Source: Chitinispirillaceae bacterium (GTDB taxonomy: Bacteria > Fibrobacterota > Chitinivibrionia > Chitinivibrionales > Chitinispirillaceae). Taken from it: a stretch of 6,284 nt of DNA. This document shows, one piece after another, positions 6,087 to 6,284 of this stretch. The DNA lies in assembly GCA_016932075.1 (NCBI GenBank), contig JAFGDP010000152.1, forward strand, positions 1 to 6,284, read 5' to 3'. A model generated the notes under the pieces. That model was not told the origin of the DNA. It saw only the letters and a list, made by a program, of their open reading frames with translations, and did no database searches. Each line of letters opens with the position of its first letter. The first letter of the stretch is position 1. A program made the position numbers and the translations under genes.

Positions 6087-6284
6087 CATCCATCATTCAG
6101 CAACCACTTCCACAGAGGCACAAACTGCACCAACGCTTTTTTCCCGAACCACTCTATTGTTTCGCTTCCCTCCCTGTTCTCCGTCAGCATGAGCAGTTTC
6201 CTGCATTGCAATTCCTCCCCCGCAGTCACCAGCGCCCGGACCTCGCGCAGTTTTGCCGCCGGTTTCTCCATGTTCCAGCACACC
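6086..6284 (-). CDS. ATP-binding protein, AAA_14/DUF4143 type, C-terminal part (5' end outside window)
   Basis: The minus-strand frame is open to the right edge of the window and stops with TGA at 6088-6086, giving about 65 visible residues. The segment VCWNMEKPAAKLREVRAL, followed by LLMLTENREGSETIEW and ending FVPLWKWLLND, resembles the end of AAA_14/DUF4143 ATPases. In those proteins a strand like 'QVCYEL', then 'REIxGL', 'LTxxxEExI' and a terminal 'VxPxWKWLL' form the restriction-endonuclease-like C-terminal part. The ATPase P-loop would lie outside the window. A GTG at 6283-6281 and an ATG at 6271-6269 occur near the edge, but the similarity starts immediately, so neither is taken as the true start. 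The gene converges on the esterase set and is probably unrelated to it. The function of the family is poorly known. Confidence 0.68.
   Translation of the reverse strand, partial: VCWNMEKPAAKLREVRALVTAGEELQCRKLLMLTENREGSETIEWFGKKALVQFVPLWKWLLNDG

Noticed and set aside
1..6284. Defence system, mobile element, CRISPR array, tRNA or rRNA
   Set aside because: No repeat-spacer pattern, transposase motif, attachment-site repeat or RNA-gene signature was seen. The AAA_14/DUF4143 fragment at the right edge is too partial to support a defence-system claim.

Overview
This window most likely comes from a member of the Fibrobacterota (Fibrobacter/Chitinispirillum-like). Four things point there. The first gene ends in a TIGR02147/DUF4423-type C-terminus, a paralogous family largely confined to that phylum. 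The surface lipoprotein combines a carboxypeptidase-regulatory-like domain, DUF2341 and LamG. Secreted hydrolases carry short C-terminal beta-sandwich domains that look like type IX sorting domains. Feruloyl-esterase-like enzymes are clustered. The assignment rests on recognising these families by eye; no search was run.

Layout. Bases 1-336 hold the 3' end of a TIGR02147-family gene. It overlaps by 13 bases a 560-residue predicted lipoprotein (324-2006) with a sugar-binding-like LamG end, so the two are probably translationally coupled. A 202-base gap (2007-2208) follows. It has no gene but is rich in inverted repeats and probably forms the leader of the next transcription unit. Three genes then run in the same direction with short gaps (85 and 50 bases) and good ribosome binding sites: a CE1/PHB-depolymerase-type esterase (2209-3282), a divergent SGNH-hydrolase-like protein (3368-4546) and a second CE1 feruloyl-esterase-like protein (4597-5961). 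After a 124-base gap with two inverted repeats, the C-terminal end of an AAA_14/DUF4143-type ATPase gene enters from the right edge on the minus strand (6086-6284).

How the genes may work together. All three central proteins have signal peptides and visible or plausible Ser-Asp-His esterase residues. The likely picture is an extracellular set of esterases that remove acyl groups (feruloyl, acetyl or similar) from plant cell-wall polysaccharide. The two first-listed esterases end in a sorting-like domain, while the third carries a related domain inserted inside an N-terminal regulatory-like domain. Substrates are inferred from family only. I see no mobile element, CRISPR array, tRNA or rRNA.
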